Position numbers and translations under genes: made by a program
Source of the DNA: an uncultured Aquincola sp.
Lineage (GTDB): Bacteria > Pseudomonadota > Gammaproteobacteria > Burkholderiales > Burkholderiaceae
Direction: 5' to 3'
DNA: 5,702 nt
Assembly (NCBI GenBank): GCA_937883885.1
Contig: CAKZXL010000323.1
Span: 1 to 5,702 of the forward strand
The notes under the pieces: model-generated
The model's database searches: none
The model's input: the letters and a program-made list of their open reading frames with translations, nothing else
Told to the model about the DNA's origin: nothing
Shown: piece after piece, positions 5,678 through 5,702 of the stretch
Position numbering within the stretch: the first letter of the stretch is position 1
Layout of the letters: the number at the start of each line of letters is the position of its first letter

Positions 5678-5702
5678 TTGTCGCATGTCTCCGCGCAGGA
5701 CC
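5678..5702 (+). CDS. Possible start of a rightward gene, cut by the window edge
   Basis: AGGAGGAG at 5665-5672 is a near-perfect + strand Shine-Dalgarno. A TTG at 5678-5680 has ideal spacing (7 nt from AGGAGG) and would begin with Met-Ser-His-Val-Ser-Ala-Gln-Asp. An ATG at 5685 in another frame would read Met-Ser-Pro-Arg-Arg-Thr but is 12 nt or more from the core. Only a few codons are inside the window, so neither the true start nor the product can be determined; a gene starting here is inferred from the ribosome site alone. Confidence 0.35.

Overview
The window looks like high-GC betaproteobacterial chromosome, most likely order Burkholderiales. Three things point there: the 5S rRNA 3' end at the left edge is of the betaproteobacterial type, the coding sequences are strongly GC-rich at third positions, and one gene encodes an exported protein with a PEP-CTERM (exosortase) tail, a signal common in the Rubrivivax/Leptothrix/Comamonadaceae part of the order. 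The exact genus cannot be read from the sequence.

Layout from left to right. Positions 1-61 are the last half of a 5S rRNA gene on the + strand, closed by a strong intrinsic terminator at 76-109. Converging on it from the - strand is a 621-residue membrane histidine kinase (140-2005) with a periplasmic dCache-type sensor, HAMP, HisKA and HATPase modules. A 116-base gap follows, then a 184-residue hemerythrin-like HHE protein (2122-2676, - strand) with a Lys/Ala-rich histone-like N-terminus. A 190-base divergent intergenic region (2677-2866) holds two perfect 5-nt-loop hairpins. From it the + strand reads a 477-residue secreted phytase-like/esterase-like beta-propeller protein with a PEP-CTERM tail (2867-4300). 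A strong hairpin (4313-4343) separates this from a convergent radical SAM/SPASM protein (4344-5498, - strand). The last 200 bases are intergenic, with a perfect 13-bp inverted repeat at 5542-5577. A Shine-Dalgarno sequence near the right edge suggests another gene leaving the window on the + strand.

How the genes work together is mostly unclear. The hemerythrin and the kinase share a strand and could be co-transcribed, which would place an O2/NO/redox-reactive di-iron protein next to a membrane sensor, but no response regulator is present. The PEP-CTERM protein must depend on an exosortase and surface polysaccharide locus elsewhere in the genome. The radical SAM/SPASM enzyme has no recognisable substrate peptide beside it, so its substrate is unknown. 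Overall this is an ordinary chromosomal stretch with a few unusual proteins and DNA structures; no complete new system is evident.
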